From Bradyrhizobium cenepequi (GTDB lineage Bacteria > Pseudomonadota > Alphaproteobacteria > Rhizobiales > Xanthobacteraceae): a stretch of DNA of 64,000 nucleotides. The stretch spans positions 1 to 64,000 of the forward strand of contig NZ_JAGKJI010000011.1 in NCBI RefSeq assembly GCF_020329485.1, given 5' to 3'. The position numbers and the translations under genes were made by a program. Below, one piece after another: positions 8,014 to 17,281 of the stretch (within the stretch, counting starts at the first letter, position 1; every line of letters begins with the position of its first letter). The notes beneath the pieces were generated by a model. It was not told the origin of the DNA. It did not search any database and saw only the letters and a list, made by a program, of their open reading frames with translations.

Positions 8014-9933
8014 ATGACCGCCATCCACAATCCCGCCGTCGAAGGCTTCGCTGGAGCTCCGGGCTGCACAGGGACTTCTGCCGCTCTGGATCCAGGTCGC
8101 GCCTGGATCTGCCACGGTGTCAACGCCTGTCATGCGATCGCGAAGACCTCGATTGTCGTCGCGCTCGTCAGTGAGTTGGTTATCGTCATATTGGACGTCA
8201 GCGGACGCACGTTGTTCTCCCATTCGTTTCTATGGTCCGACGAGGCCGCCAAGCTGGCGCTATCCATCATTGCCTTCATGGGAGGAGCGGTCGCATACCG
8301 CGAAGATCGCCATGCCGCGATCACGCTTCTGATCGGTTTGCTCCCGGCCAGATGGCAACAGGTCGTGCTCGTCGCAGTCGAGTGGATCGTGGCCATCGTT
8401 TGCAGCGTGACGGCCTGGCTATCGCTGGAATTGCTGGAGACGCATTGGGGTGATTTCACGCCGATGCTGCAGATCAGCACGTCCTGGTACTTCGTTCCCC
8501 TTACGGTAGGTATGGCGCTGATCGCGCTATACGGGCTCGAGCGGCTGATCCTGCGCCATAGCCTTGCCGTTGTAATATTGATCGGCGCGATTTCGGTCGC
8601 GATTGGCATCGTTTTCTCCTACGCGGCTCCGATCTCTTATTTGATGCAGCACCCCGTCCTGTCGCTGACCGGGATGATCGTTCTCTTCTTTACGACGGTC
8701 CTGATGGGATTGCCGGTCAGCTTCGCCATGCTGCTGGCGACGTTGATCTATCTTCTGGCCACTGACACGGCGCCGCCTGTTGCCGCGCCTCAGAACATGG
8801 TCGATGGCACTTCCAATTTCATACTTCTGGCGCTGCCATTCTTTCTCTTTGCGGGCGTGATCCTGGAACGTGGCGGCATCGGTCTGCGGCTTGTCCGGTT
8901 CGCGCTGGCGCTGGTCGGACACCTGAAGGGAGGCCTGCTGCAGGTCATTGTCGTCACGATCTATCTGGTCAGCGGAATCTCCGGTTCCAAGGTCGCCGAT
9001 GTGGCCGCAGTCGGTTCGATCGTTCGTGACGAATTGCGCAAGCAACGATACACTCTTGAAGAGGGGGCTGCCGTTCTCGCAGCGTCGGCCGCGATGGCGG
9101 AGACCATCCCGCCAAGCATAGCCATGCTGGTGCTCGGTTCGGTCACGTCGGTCTCGATCGGGACCCTGTTCGTGGCAGGCCTGCTTCCGGCGGCCGTCAT
9201 CGCGCTCTGCCTGATGGTCCTGATCGCCTTCCTGTCGTGGCGCCGTGCTGACGCCGGCGATCAGCGACCGAAACGGGAGAGCTGGGGACCGGTACTCTTC
9301 GGTGCGCTGTTGCCGCTGGCGATGCCTGTCGCAATGGTCATTGGCATTCGTTTCGGGATCGCAACGCCAACGGAGGTCTCGTCCTTTGCTGTCCTGTATG
9401 GCATCGTGCTGGCCACGCTTGTCTATCGGGAGATGGGCTTTGCCGATCTGTTGCGGCATGTCGCTTCGTCTGCGGCGATGGCCGGCGTAGTACTGTTCGT
9501 GATCTCCTCGGCGTCCTCGTTCGCCTGGGTTCTGAGCGCGGCAAACCTGCCTCAGGGGCTTGTCACCCTCCTCCACGGGAGCAGCCCGGTGGTCTTCATG
9601 CTGGGCTCTATTGCCTTGCTGATCGTCGTGGGCGCCCTGCTGGAGGGGCTGCCGGCGATCATCATCCTGGCGCCGTTGCTGCTTCCGATCGCTGTCAGAG
9701 AAGGATTCGACGCCGTGCAATATGCGATCGTGCTCATTCTGGCGATGGGGATCGGGGCCTTCATGCCGCCGATCGGAATCGGCTTCTATGTAGCGGTGGC
9801 GGTGGCAGGAGGCAGCCTCGAAGGCTCCGCGCGCGCCATGCTGCCATACCTGGTCGTGCTCGTCGCCGCCGTCGTCCTCGTCGCCTTCGTGCCGCAGATC
9901 ACCTTGATCGCGCCTCGGCTGCTCGGTCAATAG
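8014..9933 (+). CDS. dctM: TRAP transporter fused small and large membrane subunits (DctQ-DctM)
   Basis: One 639-residue protein joins the two TRAP membrane components that are often separate. Residues from about 35 to 180 resemble DctQ, with four hydrophobic segments and WSDEAAKLALSIIAFMGGAVAYREDRHAAI. From about 205 onward it is DctM, with VLMGLPVSFAMLLATLIYLL, LLALPFFLFAGVILERGGIG, SGISGSKVADVAAVGSI and AAMAETIPPSIAMLVLGSV. It drives Na+ or H+-coupled uptake of the ligand captured by the upstream DctP. It begins one base after the dctP stop, so the two are certainly co-translated. The next gene, an amidohydrolase, starts 11 bases downstream. Confidence 0.93.
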   Translation: MTAIHNPAVEGFAGAPGCTGTSAALDPGRAWICHGVNACHAIAKTSIVVALVSELVIVILDVSGRTLFSHSFLWSDEAAKLALSIIAFMGGAVAYREDRHAAITLLIGLLPARWQQVVLVAVEWIVAIVCSVTAWLSLELLETHWGDFTPMLQISTSWYFVPLTVGMALIALYGLERLILRHSLAVVILIGAISVAIGIVFSYAAPISYLMQHPVLSLTGMIVLFFTTVLMGLPVSFAMLLATLIYLLATDTAPPVAAPQNMVDGTSNFILLALPFFLFAGVILERGGIGLRLVRFALALVGHLKGGLLQVIVVTIYLVSGISGSKVADVAAVGSIVRDELRKQRYTLEEGAAVLAASAAMAETIPPSIAMLVLGSVTSVSIGTLFVAGLLPAAVIALCLMVLIAFLSWRRADAGDQRPKRESWGPVLFGALLPLAMPVAMVIGIRFGIATPTEVSSFAVLYGIVLATLVYREMGFADLLRHVASSAAMAGVVLFVISSASSFAWVLSAANLPQGLVTLLHGSSPVVFMLGSIALLIVVGALLEGLPAIIILAPLLLPIAVREGFDAVQYAIVLILAMGIGAFMPPIGIGFYVAVAVAGGSLEGSARAMLPYLVVLVAAVVLVAFVPQITLIAPRLLGQ

Positions 9934-9943
9934 GGGAACTGCG

Positions 9944-10861
9944 ATGTCACACCCGCCGATCGGACCCATGGTCGATGTACCGTCGATGCCAAAGACAAAG
10001 CCGGCGTTTACGGTGCCGCGGCTGTCGTGCGACTGCCATACCCATGTATTCGGACCCTATTCGCGGTTTCCGCTTCATGCGGGACGGACTTACAGCCCGC
10101 CGGAAGCGCCTTTGGAAATGCTGGTCGGCTTCCTCGACAGGTTGCAGCTCGAGCGGGTCGTCATCGTTCAACCCAGCGTGTACGGAACCGACAATTCGGC
10201 CACGCTCGACGCAGTGAGACAACTCGGAGATCGCGGTCGCGGCGTCGCGGTAATCGATCCTGGCATCGATGACAAAGAACTCGAAGGAATGCATAAGGCC
10301 GGCGTTCGCGGCATCCGCATCAATCTCATGATGTCGGACCAGCCGTCGCCAGAGGTCGCGACGGCACTTCTGGAAAGGCAAGCCCGGAAGATCAGGCCGT
10401 TCGGCTGGCACGTCCAGTTGTTCGCGCCGATGGGGCTGCTTGTGCGGATGCATCGGACCCTTTCGTCCCTCCAGGTCAAGGTGGTGCTCGACCACTTTGG
10501 TTGGCGACAGCCGGAGACCGGAGCAGACGAACTGAACGGACTGTGCGCGCTCGCCGAAAGCGGCAATGTCTACGTCAAGTTATCTGCTGCCTACAGGCTG
10601 TCGCACACCGGTTTTGACGATCCCGCGATCGCCGGGCTAGCGAGCCGTCTTATTGCGGAGCGCCCGCGTGCCTTGCTGTGGGGATCGGATTGGCCGCATC
10701 CCGGCGCGTTCGCGTCGGGGCGCCCGGCCGATGCGCCGGCGCCGCTGCATGATATCGACGATGGCGTGGCCTTGAACAGCTTTGCGGGCTGGGCTCGCGA
10801 TGCTGACACGATCAAGCGGATCCTGGTCGAGAACCCGGCGAAGCTTTACGAGTTCACCTGA
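9944..10861 (+). CDS. Amidohydrolase-family TIM-barrel hydrolase, 2-pyrone-4,6-dicarboxylate lactonase (LigI)-like
   Basis: A 305-residue member of the amidohydrolase_2 family. The N-terminal CDCHTHVFGPYSRFPLHAGRTYSPPEAP is the HxH metal-strand motif with the following segment typical of LigI-type lactonases. Later features are VIVQPSVYGTDN, GVRGIRINLM, VVLDHFGW, VYVKLSAAYRLS and the C-terminal LLWGSDWPHPG, with the essential Asp of the barrel. Such enzymes open lactones or hydrolyse C-C or ester bonds of small acids in the cytoplasm. Position directly after the TRAP genes and before a 2-hydroxyacid dehydrogenase supports a catabolic role. The exact substrate is not known, and LigI identity is only by resemblance. 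Confidence 0.85.
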   Translation: MSHPPIGPMVDVPSMPKTKPAFTVPRLSCDCHTHVFGPYSRFPLHAGRTYSPPEAPLEMLVGFLDRLQLERVVIVQPSVYGTDNSATLDAVRQLGDRGRGVAVIDPGIDDKELEGMHKAGVRGIRINLMMSDQPSPEVATALLERQARKIRPFGWHVQLFAPMGLLVRMHRTLSSLQVKVVLDHFGWRQPETGADELNGLCALAESGNVYVKLSAAYRLSHTGFDDPAIAGLASRLIAERPRALLWGSDWPHPGAFASGRPADAPAPLHDIDDGVALNSFAGWARDADTIKRILVENPAKLYEFT

Positions 10862-10874
10862 CGGGAAAGGACAG

Positions 10875-11936
10875 ATGCAAGACAAAATCATGCGGCTCGC
10901 GTATTTCGAACGCTGGATCGATCCGGTCGCGGAAGAGATTCTCGCCCGGGAGCCGCGGATTGAACTGCTGCGAATGTCTTATGCCGATCCCGTGCCCGAG
11001 ACCGATGAGCGGATGAAGTCCATACACGCCTATCAGATCTCGCCGAGAACCGAATTGCTCGGGCCGTATTTCGGCGACGCGGCGCTGCTCGAGAAGTGCA
11101 GGAGCCTGCTCGCGATCAGTTCGACCGGAGCGGGGTACGACATGGTCGATGTTGCCGCGTGCACGGCGGCCGGCGTTCTGGTCTGCAACCAATCCGGAAC
11201 GAATGCCAATGCGGTCGCTGAACATGCGCTCGGCCTGATGCTCTCACTCGCCAAGAAGATTGCGGTGTCGGACAGGGTGATGCGGCGGGGCGGCGACCTC
11301 GATCGATTCCGGATGCGCGCCTCCGACCTCGAACGAAAGACCGTCGGTATTATTGGCATAGGCAATATCGGGACCCGCACCGCCAAATTGTGCAAGGACG
11401 TCATCGGAATGAACGTCCTCGCCTTTGACCCCTATCTCAGCGCCGAGGAGATCAGGCGCAGAGGCGCCGCCAAAGTCGAGCTCGACGAGTTGCTGGCAAG
11501 ATCGGATTTCGTCACCGTGCACTGTCCCCGGACCGATGAGACCTTCGGGATGTTCACGGTCGAGCTTTTCAGGAAGATGAAGCAGTCCTCTTACTTCATC
11601 AACACAGCGAGGGGCGGCATTCATGTCGAAGATGATCTGGCGGATGCGCTGGCCGCCGGCCTGATTGCCGGGGCCGGCGTTGACGTATTTCTGTCCGAGC
11701 CAGCACAGGCAGACCATCGTCTGTTGTCCTTTGAGAATGTGATTGCCACGCCGCATATTGCAGGCATGACGGATGGCGCCATGTACAACATGGCAAGCGC
11801 CGCGGCGGATCAGTGGATCACGATCATGAACGGAGGTATTCCGCCGCGTCTCGTCAATCCGGAAGCGTGGCCGAAATACAGCGAGCGTTTCCAGAAAAAC
11901 ATGGGCTTTGCGCCGGCTGCTCTTCAGGCCGCCTGA
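10875..11936 (+). CDS. D-isomer-specific 2-hydroxyacid dehydrogenase family protein
   Basis: NAD(P)-dependent interconversion of a 2-hydroxy acid and a 2-oxo acid. The Rossmann motif is TVGIIGIGNIGTRTAKL. The catalytic Arg, Glu and His are found in NTARGGIHVEDDL, AGVDVFLSEP and VIATPHIAG. The N-terminal catalytic domain contains ISSTGAGYDMVDVAACTAAGV and NANAVAEHALGLMLSLAKK. The ATG at 10875 follows GGGAAAGGAC and lies 13 bases after the amidohydrolase stop, so it closes the TRAP operon. Its close relatives include glyoxylate/hydroxypyruvate and phosphoglycerate dehydrogenases, and the true substrate is unclear. Length is 353 residues, with all three catalytic residues present. Confidence 0.9.
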   Translation: MQDKIMRLAYFERWIDPVAEEILAREPRIELLRMSYADPVPETDERMKSIHAYQISPRTELLGPYFGDAALLEKCRSLLAISSTGAGYDMVDVAACTAAGVLVCNQSGTNANAVAEHALGLMLSLAKKIAVSDRVMRRGGDLDRFRMRASDLERKTVGIIGIGNIGTRTAKLCKDVIGMNVLAFDPYLSAEEIRRRGAAKVELDELLARSDFVTVHCPRTDETFGMFTVELFRKMKQSSYFINTARGGIHVEDDLADALAAGLIAGAGVDVFLSEPAQADHRLLSFENVIATPHIAGMTDGAMYNMASAAADQWITIMNGGIPPRLVNPEAWPKYSERFQKNMGFAPAALQAA

Positions 11937-12504
11937 TCACGTCTTTCCGAGCGGTTCTGCTTTCTGGCGCCATCCCTGGGGACCGTTCTGATCTCCGTGT
12001 CCGAGGCAATTGCGCCGCGTCGGAATCAATGACACCTGCAATGCGGCCAAAGAGGCGCCCCGTTTCGACTTTCCGCGATATAGGTCGCTTCCCCGGGATC
12101 TTCACCTCTGCAACACGCGAAGGCCGGTCGAACATGCACCGGTTCGCGCTGGTCGCTGGCGCCTCTGGTGCAGCTGACAAAGAGATGAAATCAATTGACG
12201 GGTTCATAAAGCTCGCGAATCCGAACGAAACAAAACTTAACAAACCAATGTACGGATTTGTGCGACTAATAACACCCTGTGGCGCGCGCCCAGATACCCC
12301 CGCTTGCCGGAGATTGGTCGGACGATGGAGACCGTGAGTGCAGCGTCAGCGATCGATCATGATCGATCAGCATCTGCTCACTCTCACGCAGGCGGGAGCG
12401 GGGGCTGAAGCCATCATACTGACATCGGTGGACGGAAAAGTGAAGGAGTGCTCATTGGTCTGCCTTGTCGGATATTTGTTCACGCCGTCGGTCGAGTTGG
12501 ACTG
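11937..12504. other. Intergenic region without a recognisable gene; holds an 18-bp palindrome
   Basis: No reading frame here gives a recognisable protein. The AT-richer part at about 12180-12275 and the palindrome at 12351-12368 lie between the end of the TRAP operon and the truncated sensor kinase. They could be remains of a promoter or terminator. Confidence 0.5.
12351..12368. repeat. Perfect 18-bp palindrome GATCGATCATGATCGATC
   Basis: The sequence equals its own reverse complement. The flanks extend the symmetry imperfectly: GTGAGTGCAG on the left against CTGCTCACTC on the right, giving a hairpin potential of about 45 bases. It could be an operator, a terminator or the end of a lost mobile element. 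No T-tract follows on either strand. Confidence 0.6.
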
Positions 12505-13221
12505 ATGCTCACCCGCCTCGGTCTTGCATCGATGCGGACGCAGATTTATCTGCTCGCGGCCGTGCCGATTTTCCTGTTTGCCTGCTATGCCACGGTCCGG
12601 GCAACCCTGCGCGAGAGCCGCCATGCTCGCATGGAATGGGTCAGCGCTCTTGCCGCCAAGATTCCCATTGTGGTCGCGCAACTCCATGCTTCTACTTTTC
12701 TTTTGGAGGCACAATCCGTGCTTGATGCAGCTGATAGGGCTGGCTTATCCGCGGAACTCGTGGACCGACGTCTCCCAGACGAGGTGGACCTGCGTCGGTT
12801 CGATGTGGAAGACGATACGTTCCGTTGTCTCGTCGAGAAGCTGATGGCCCTTATCGACGCGCCCCGCGCGGAAGCGACTCGACAAGCGCCCCAGTTGGCG
12901 GTCCGGATCAGTGATGCACGTTCCGTTGTCTTTCGTCCGGCCGTCCCGGCGTTTCCATCGCCCCAAAGTCTGGTGCGGCATAATTTGGGGTTGAGCGCAT
13001 TGGTCGTATTGCCGATCCTTCTGTTGTCGTACTGCCTTAGCTATCGTCTCACCCGGCCCCTGATCGAATTCGCAGCTGACGCTCAGCGAATTAGCGAAAA
13101 TCAGGACTCTCGCGAGCTTTTCAAGGCGGACGGAGCCCTGGAGGTGCGCAGTCTCCGAGATTCCCTCAACGTCATGCAGGCGCGCATTAGTCAAATGGCC
13201 GAACGACAATCAGGTCGTTGA
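12505..13221 (+). CDS. Sensor histidine kinase, sensor and HAMP part only (3'-truncated)
   Basis: The protein has a first membrane segment (TQIYLLAAVPIFLFACYATV), a periplasmic domain of about 130 residues, a second membrane segment (LSALVVLPILLLSYCLSY) and a HAMP domain (RLTRPLIEFAADAQRI through EVRSLRDSLNVMQARI). It stops after AERQSGR, exactly where a HisKA phospho-acceptor helix should begin. No HisKA or HATPase domain follows. Instead, the sequence from about 13190 reads, in another frame, as the middle of a binding protein. It is therefore a kinase cut at a recombination junction. No response regulator is adjacent. The start is uncertain (GTG 12448, ATG 12505 or ATG 12532). It may be expressed but cannot phosphorylate. 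Confidence 0.75.
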   Translation: MLTRLGLASMRTQIYLLAAVPIFLFACYATVRATLRESRHARMEWVSALAAKIPIVVAQLHASTFLLEAQSVLDAADRAGLSAELVDRRLPDEVDLRRFDVEDDTFRCLVEKLMALIDAPRAEATRQAPQLAVRISDARSVVFRPAVPAFPSPQSLVRHNLGLSALVVLPILLLSYCLSYRLTRPLIEFAADAQRISENQDSRELFKADGALEVRSLRDSLNVMQARISQMAERQSGR

Positions 13222-13774
13222 CTGCAAAGCGGCCGGCGCCGACGTCTTCGTCCAGTTGACCTACTCGAAATTTGCGGCCCAAGGCATCCGGAAGGTCGCG
13301 GCGATGGACTGGAAGCCGCGCCACGTCGTCAATTCGAATTGCAGCTCGATCGGAGGCACGCTAGCACCGGCTGGCCTGGACAACGCCAAGGGCCTCATCT
13401 CGGCCTGGTGGGAGATCGTGGTGACCGACCCAAAACACCAGGATAAGCCGAGGGTGAAGGCCTACATCGAGTTCATGAAGAAATACATGCCCTCGGTCGG
13501 CATCGACGACAATACGGCGACCCCGGGTTACAACAACGCCTACATGATCGAGCAGGTTCTCAAGCGTTGCGGCAACGATCTCACGCGGGAAAACCTCTTG
13601 AAGCATGCGACATCACTCAAGGACGAGCAGCCGCCGCTTTTCCTCGACGGCGTCAATGTGAGCAATTCTCCGACCGACTATCGCGCCATCCACAATCTCC
13701 AGATTTGCCGTTTCGACCGTGCGAACTGGATTCCCGTCGGGGACATGGTCGATCTCGATGGAATTGCGTCTTGA
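13190..13774 (+). pseudogene. C-terminal half of a LivK-type ABC transporter substrate-binding protein
   Basis: The frame reads NDNQVVDCKAAGADVFVQLTYSKFAAQGIRKVAAM and then GGTLAPAGLDNAKGLISAWW, YNNAYMIEQVLKRCGNDLTRENLLKHATSL and QICRFDRANWIPVGDMVD. These match the second lobe of Peripla_BP_6 (branched-chain amino-acid-type) proteins; compare the intact neighbour at 13881-15095. The signal peptide and first lobe (about 220 residues) are missing, and the upstream DNA is the truncated kinase in a different frame. An ATG at 13256 could start a 172-residue fragment, but it would not be exported. It is a remnant. Confidence 0.85.
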
Positions 13775-13880
13775 GCTCAGAATCTCCACGACGGCTAGGC
13801 GAGGGTGGAAATGCTGCTCTCGTCTTCTTTCTGATGGAGAAGATTGTATTTGCGGAGCAACGCTGCAAACGCTCGTTGGA

Positions 13881-15095
13881 TTACTCAGCCGACAGTGGAT
13901 CGCCCGCCAGTGTCCAACTCTTCCCGTCGAAGATCGCGATCCGCAGCGCCTTGAATGGCGTATAATCCTCAGGATGCATGCTGATCGAGATGCCCGGAAG
14001 CATCATCGGCAGCCGTTCGCCGTAAAGCGATGTCGCCTGGCGAATGAGATTGTCCCGTGTCAGCTGATCGCCGCATTTCTTCAGGGCGAGCGTTACGGCA
14101 TGCACGTTCATGTAGGCGACCAGGACTGAATAGTCGTCCGGGTTGGCCGACGGTGCGTACTTCTTCAGGAAGTTCTTGTAGGCCTTTACCTCGTCGTCAT
14201 CGGCCCATGCCGGATCGCCGGGCTGCTTGAGAAACTGCGTTGTGACCAGTCCCTTCGAGGCCTCGAGGCCCGCCGGCTTCAGGATAGTCTCCACCGACGC
14301 CGTCGAGCCGCCGATCACGTGGAGCGGGTTCCACTTGAGCTCATAGACCTTTCGGATCGATTGAGCGGCCGCCTTTGAGGACGATTGTTCAATCAGCGTG
14401 TCGATGCCCGCCGCTTTCAGCTGCACGATCTGCGAATCGATCGTCGGGTCGGCCAGTTCGTAGGAAACTGCCGCAATGATCTGCGCTGCCTTTGGGCCGA
14501 GCCCAGCCTTCAATCCCTTGAGGTAATCCTTTCCGTAGTCGTCATTCTGATACAAGACGCCGATCTTGGCGTCGGGTTTTGTCTTCGCGATATATTTGGC
14601 GATCACGCGGCCTTCCGTCTCGAAATCAGGGTAGAGCGGCACAGTCCACGGGAAGGTCTTGGGATCGTTGAAGCGGCGTCCGCCGGCGGTAATGAAGAGC
14701 TGCGGCACCTGCTTGGAGTTCAGATATTTCTGGATTGCGACATTCGGCGCCGTTCCGATGGTGCCGACCTCGGCGAGCACGCCGACATCTTCTATGAGCT
14801 TGCGCGACTGCTCGACCGCCTTCGGCGCACTGTAGGCATTGTCCAGTTGCGTGAAGCTGATCTTGCGTCCGTTGATTCCTCCTTGCGCGTTCAGCATGTC
14901 AAAATAGCCGACGACAGCCCGTCCTGCGCCGGCGCCGAAGGCGGAGGCGGGACCGCTGAGCGGCGTGGATTGACCAAGCTTGATCTCGGTATCGCTGGCT
15001 CCCGGGCTATAGGCCTTCTGTGCGTAAGCGGGCGTCGCGGCAAGAAGTGCGGATATGGCCGCGGCGCGCCAAGTCCGGTGGATGGTGCAGGTCAA
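13881..15095 (-). CDS. LivK-type ABC transporter substrate-binding protein
   Basis: Periplasmic ligand-binding protein of the branched-chain amino-acid/amide/aromatic-acid uptake family. It has a signal peptide ending ATPAYA|Q, then IKLGQSTPLSGPASAFGAGAGRAVVGYFDMLNAQGGINGRKI, the family's N-terminal lobe, and YNDDYGKDYLKGLKAGLG-like hinge sequence. The start is likely the TTG at 15095: GGAGGAAA lies six bases upstream of it. An ATG at 15110 would place that ribosome site inside the gene. It lies about 40 bases downstream of the acyl-CoA dehydrogenase stop on the same strand, so both are probably one operon. No permease or ATPase genes are in the window. The ligand is probably the organic acid degraded by the neighbouring CoA enzymes (inference). 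Confidence 0.92.
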   Translation of the reverse strand: MTCTIHRTWRAAAISALLAATPAYAQKAYSPGASDTEIKLGQSTPLSGPASAFGAGAGRAVVGYFDMLNAQGGINGRKISFTQLDNAYSAPKAVEQSRKLIEDVGVLAEVGTIGTAPNVAIQKYLNSKQVPQLFITAGGRRFNDPKTFPWTVPLYPDFETEGRVIAKYIAKTKPDAKIGVLYQNDDYGKDYLKGLKAGLGPKAAQIIAAVSYELADPTIDSQIVQLKAAGIDTLIEQSSSKAAAQSIRKVYELKWNPLHVIGGSTASVETILKPAGLEASKGLVTTQFLKQPGDPAWADDDEVKAYKNFLKKYAPSANPDDYSVLVAYMNVHAVTLALKKCGDQLTRDNLIRQATSLYGERLPMMLPGISISMHPEDYTPFKALRIAIFDGKSWTLAGDPLSAE

Positions 15096-15134
15096 GATCG
15101 TTTCCTCCATGTTGTATTTGATTGTTCATTGTTG

Positions 15135-16274
15135 TTATCGCAGCAGCTCGCGGGCGATCACCACGCGCTGGATCTGGTTGGTGCCTTCAAAGATCTGGGT
15201 CAGCTTGGCGTCGCGCATCATGCGTTCGACCGGGTAATCCATGGTGTAGCCGTAGCCGCCGAAGATCTGGACGGCGTCGGTTGTGACCTTCATGGCGGTG
15301 TCGCTGCCGATGCACTTCGCCATGCTGGCGAGCAGGTTCAATCGCTTCCAGTCACCCTCGTCGCCGGCGCGCGCGCATTCGTAGACCAGCGCGCGAGCGG
15401 CCTCGATCCGCATGGCCATGTCCGCGAGCATGAACTGCACGCCCTGGAATTCCGCGATCGATCGCTTGAATTGCTTGCGTTCCTTGGCATAGGCGATGCT
15501 GGCCTCGAGCGCGCCCTGCGCCAATCCCACCGATTGGGCGCCGATGGTCGGCCGGTTGAGATCGAGCGCGCGCATTGAGGCGCGAAAGCCCTTGCCTTCT
15601 TCACCGACGAGATTCTCGGCTGGAACCCGCACATTGTCGAAGAAGATCGGCGTGTTCGGAGCGCCGTGGAAGCCCAGCTTTCGCTCGTGCCGTCCGAACG
15701 TGATGCCCGGCATCTGCTTCGGCTCGACGATGAAAGCGCTGATGCCGTCCGCACCGGAGCTGTCGCTCGTCCTCGCCATCACCACGATATAGTCGGCGAC
15801 GACGCCGTAGCTGCACCATTGCTTGCGGCCATTGAGCACGTAGCAGTCGCCGTCCTTCCTGGCGCGGGTGTTCAGCGCAGAGACGTCCGAGCCGGCCTGC
15901 GGTTCGGAGATCGCGATCGCGGTCACGACGCCGCCCTTGGCGATGATCGGCAGATATTTCCTGCGCTGCTCCTCGGAGCCGAAGTGAAGCAGCGGCATGA
16001 TGAACATGGTATTGAGGGCGGCGATCGAGGCGCAGGCGGGCGAGACTTTCGAGATCTCCTCGCGCGCGATGCAGGCCATCGTCAGGTTGCCGTTCGGCCC
16101 GCCATATTGTTCGGGCACCCAAAGCTGCATCAGGCCCATCTCGCCGAACAGCTTCACGATCTCGAGTGGGAAGCGATCGGTCTCGTCGATCTCGGCGGCG
16201 ACCGGCGCCACGTGCCTGGCGACCATTTTCCGGATGTTGTCGCGAAACGCGGTCTGCTCCTCGGTGAAGCTCAT
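15135..16274 (-). CDS. Acyl-CoA dehydrogenase
   Basis: FAD-dependent alpha,beta-dehydrogenation of an acyl-CoA. A full-length enzyme of 379 residues from the ATG at 16274 (GCGGGAAACC upstream). Motifs seen are [80 protein letters not shown], and at the end [38 protein letters not shown]. The Glu of FEGTNQI is at the position of the catalytic base in short/medium-chain enzymes. It diverges from the GntR regulator at 16355, with a candidate operator in the gap, and is followed by a binding-protein gene. The chain type of the substrate is not readable. Confidence 0.95.
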   Translation of the reverse strand: MSFTEEQTAFRDNIRKMVARHVAPVAAEIDETDRFPLEIVKLFGEMGLMQLWVPEQYGGPNGNLTMACIAREEISKVSPACASIAALNTMFIMPLLHFGSEEQRRKYLPIIAKGGVVTAIAISEPQAGSDVSALNTRARKDGDCYVLNGRKQWCSYGVVADYIVVMARTSDSSGADGISAFIVEPKQMPGITFGRHERKLGFHGAPNTPIFFDNVRVPAENLVGEEGKGFRASMRALDLNRPTIGAQSVGLAQGALEASIAYAKERKQFKRSIAEFQGVQFMLADMAMRIEAARALVYECARAGDEGDWKRLNLLASMAKCIGSDTAMKVTTDAVQIFGGYGYTMDYPVERMMRDAKLTQIFEGTNQIQRVVIARELLR

Positions 16275-16328
16275 GGGTTTCCCGCCTGTTTTTTGTGAGG
16301 AAGCGCCAGAAAGGGGCTTCCATTGAAT

Positions 16329-16353
16329 GGGTGATCCATTTAATAATTCACCC
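16329..16353. promoter_or_regulatory. Candidate GntR operator between divergent acyl-CoA dehydrogenase and regulator genes
   Basis: An inverted repeat GGGTGA-N13-TCACCC with an AT-rich centre lies just upstream of the regulator start and 55 bases from the dehydrogenase start. An overlapping ATGG-N5-CCAT-type symmetry is also present. Position and symmetry fit autoregulation and control of the divergent operon. Binding is inferred. Confidence 0.45.
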
Positions 16354-16354
16354 G

Positions 16355-17221
16355 ATGAGCACCAAGTCAAGCCCTCGTACCTCCGCCCGACCGCGGTTGT
16401 CGTCGCTCAACCGGCGGGAACGGGCCCCCGATCACCGTGCAGCCGGGTCGCCGGCTGCACTGCAATTCCGGCCGATCCATACCCGTCGCGCGTTTGAGGA
16501 GATCTGCGAGCGCATTCGCGAGCAGCTCGTGCTCGGCGTGCTCAAGCCCGGGGACAAGCTTCCCGCCGAACGCGATCTGGCGCGGCAGCTCGGCGTGAGC
16601 CGCAATGTCCTGCGCGAGGCGCTGCGCAGCCTCGAGATGGCCGGCGTGCTGCGGCTGCAGAAAGGCGTCAAGGGCGGAGCCTTCATCCGGGAAGGCGATA
16701 CCAGCCGCATGAACGATGTCATGCGGGACATGCTGAGCCTTGGCACGATTTCAGTGCGCGAATTGTCAGAAGCGCGAGTCCATGTGCTTGATCTCGTCGT
16801 GCGGCTGGCGTGTGCGAATGCGCGGGCAGCCGATCTCGAGGCACTGGAGGCGAATGTCGATCGCACCGAGCTTGCCACGCGCGAAGGCCGGCTGCTCGAC
16901 CGGGTCGAGTGCTCGCGGGAGTTCTACAAGCTGCTCGCGGCGGCGACCGGAAACAAGGTGATCGCCATGATCATGGATTCGGTCACCGAGATCCACATGC
17001 GCTTTGTCTATGCCAAGGTGGCGTCGAGCGGCGTCGCGATGGCGCGGCTCGCGGAGAAGCGCCGGCAGTTCCTGGCCGCGCTGCGCGAGCGAAATGTCTC
17101 ATCTGCCACCCGTCTGATGCGGACGCATCTGGAATCCGTGCAGCGGATGCTGGAGCAGGATCCCGGCGCGATGTCGCTTCATGTCGCTCTGGCGGATATC
17201 CAGCCCGGCATCCGCCGTTGA
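16355..17221 (+). CDS. GntR family transcriptional regulator, FadR/FCD type
   Basis: The N-terminal winged helix is seen in [65 protein letters not shown], the classical GntR DNA-binding block. The C-terminal half is an all-helical FCD ligand domain ([56 protein letters not shown]). The ATG at 16355 is preferred to one at 16295, because the longer form would run through the candidate operator. The extra N-terminal about 40 residues are basic and look disordered. It probably represses the divergent dehydrogenase operon, and perhaps the downstream crotonase operon, until a pathway acid or CoA ester binds. Confidence 0.92.
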   Translation: MSTKSSPRTSARPRLSSLNRRERAPDHRAAGSPAALQFRPIHTRRAFEEICERIREQLVLGVLKPGDKLPAERDLARQLGVSRNVLREALRSLEMAGVLRLQKGVKGGAFIREGDTSRMNDVMRDMLSLGTISVRELSEARVHVLDLVVRLACANARAADLEALEANVDRTELATREGRLLDRVECSREFYKLLAAATGNKVIAMIMDSVTEIHMRFVYAKVASSGVAMARLAEKRRQFLAALRERNVSSATRLMRTHLESVQRMLEQDPGAMSLHVALADIQPGIRR

Positions 17222-17281
17222 ACCGCAGGATGTAACGACAAAGCCGGCCTCGCCTGAACAAGAACATAAACGGAGGAAAAC

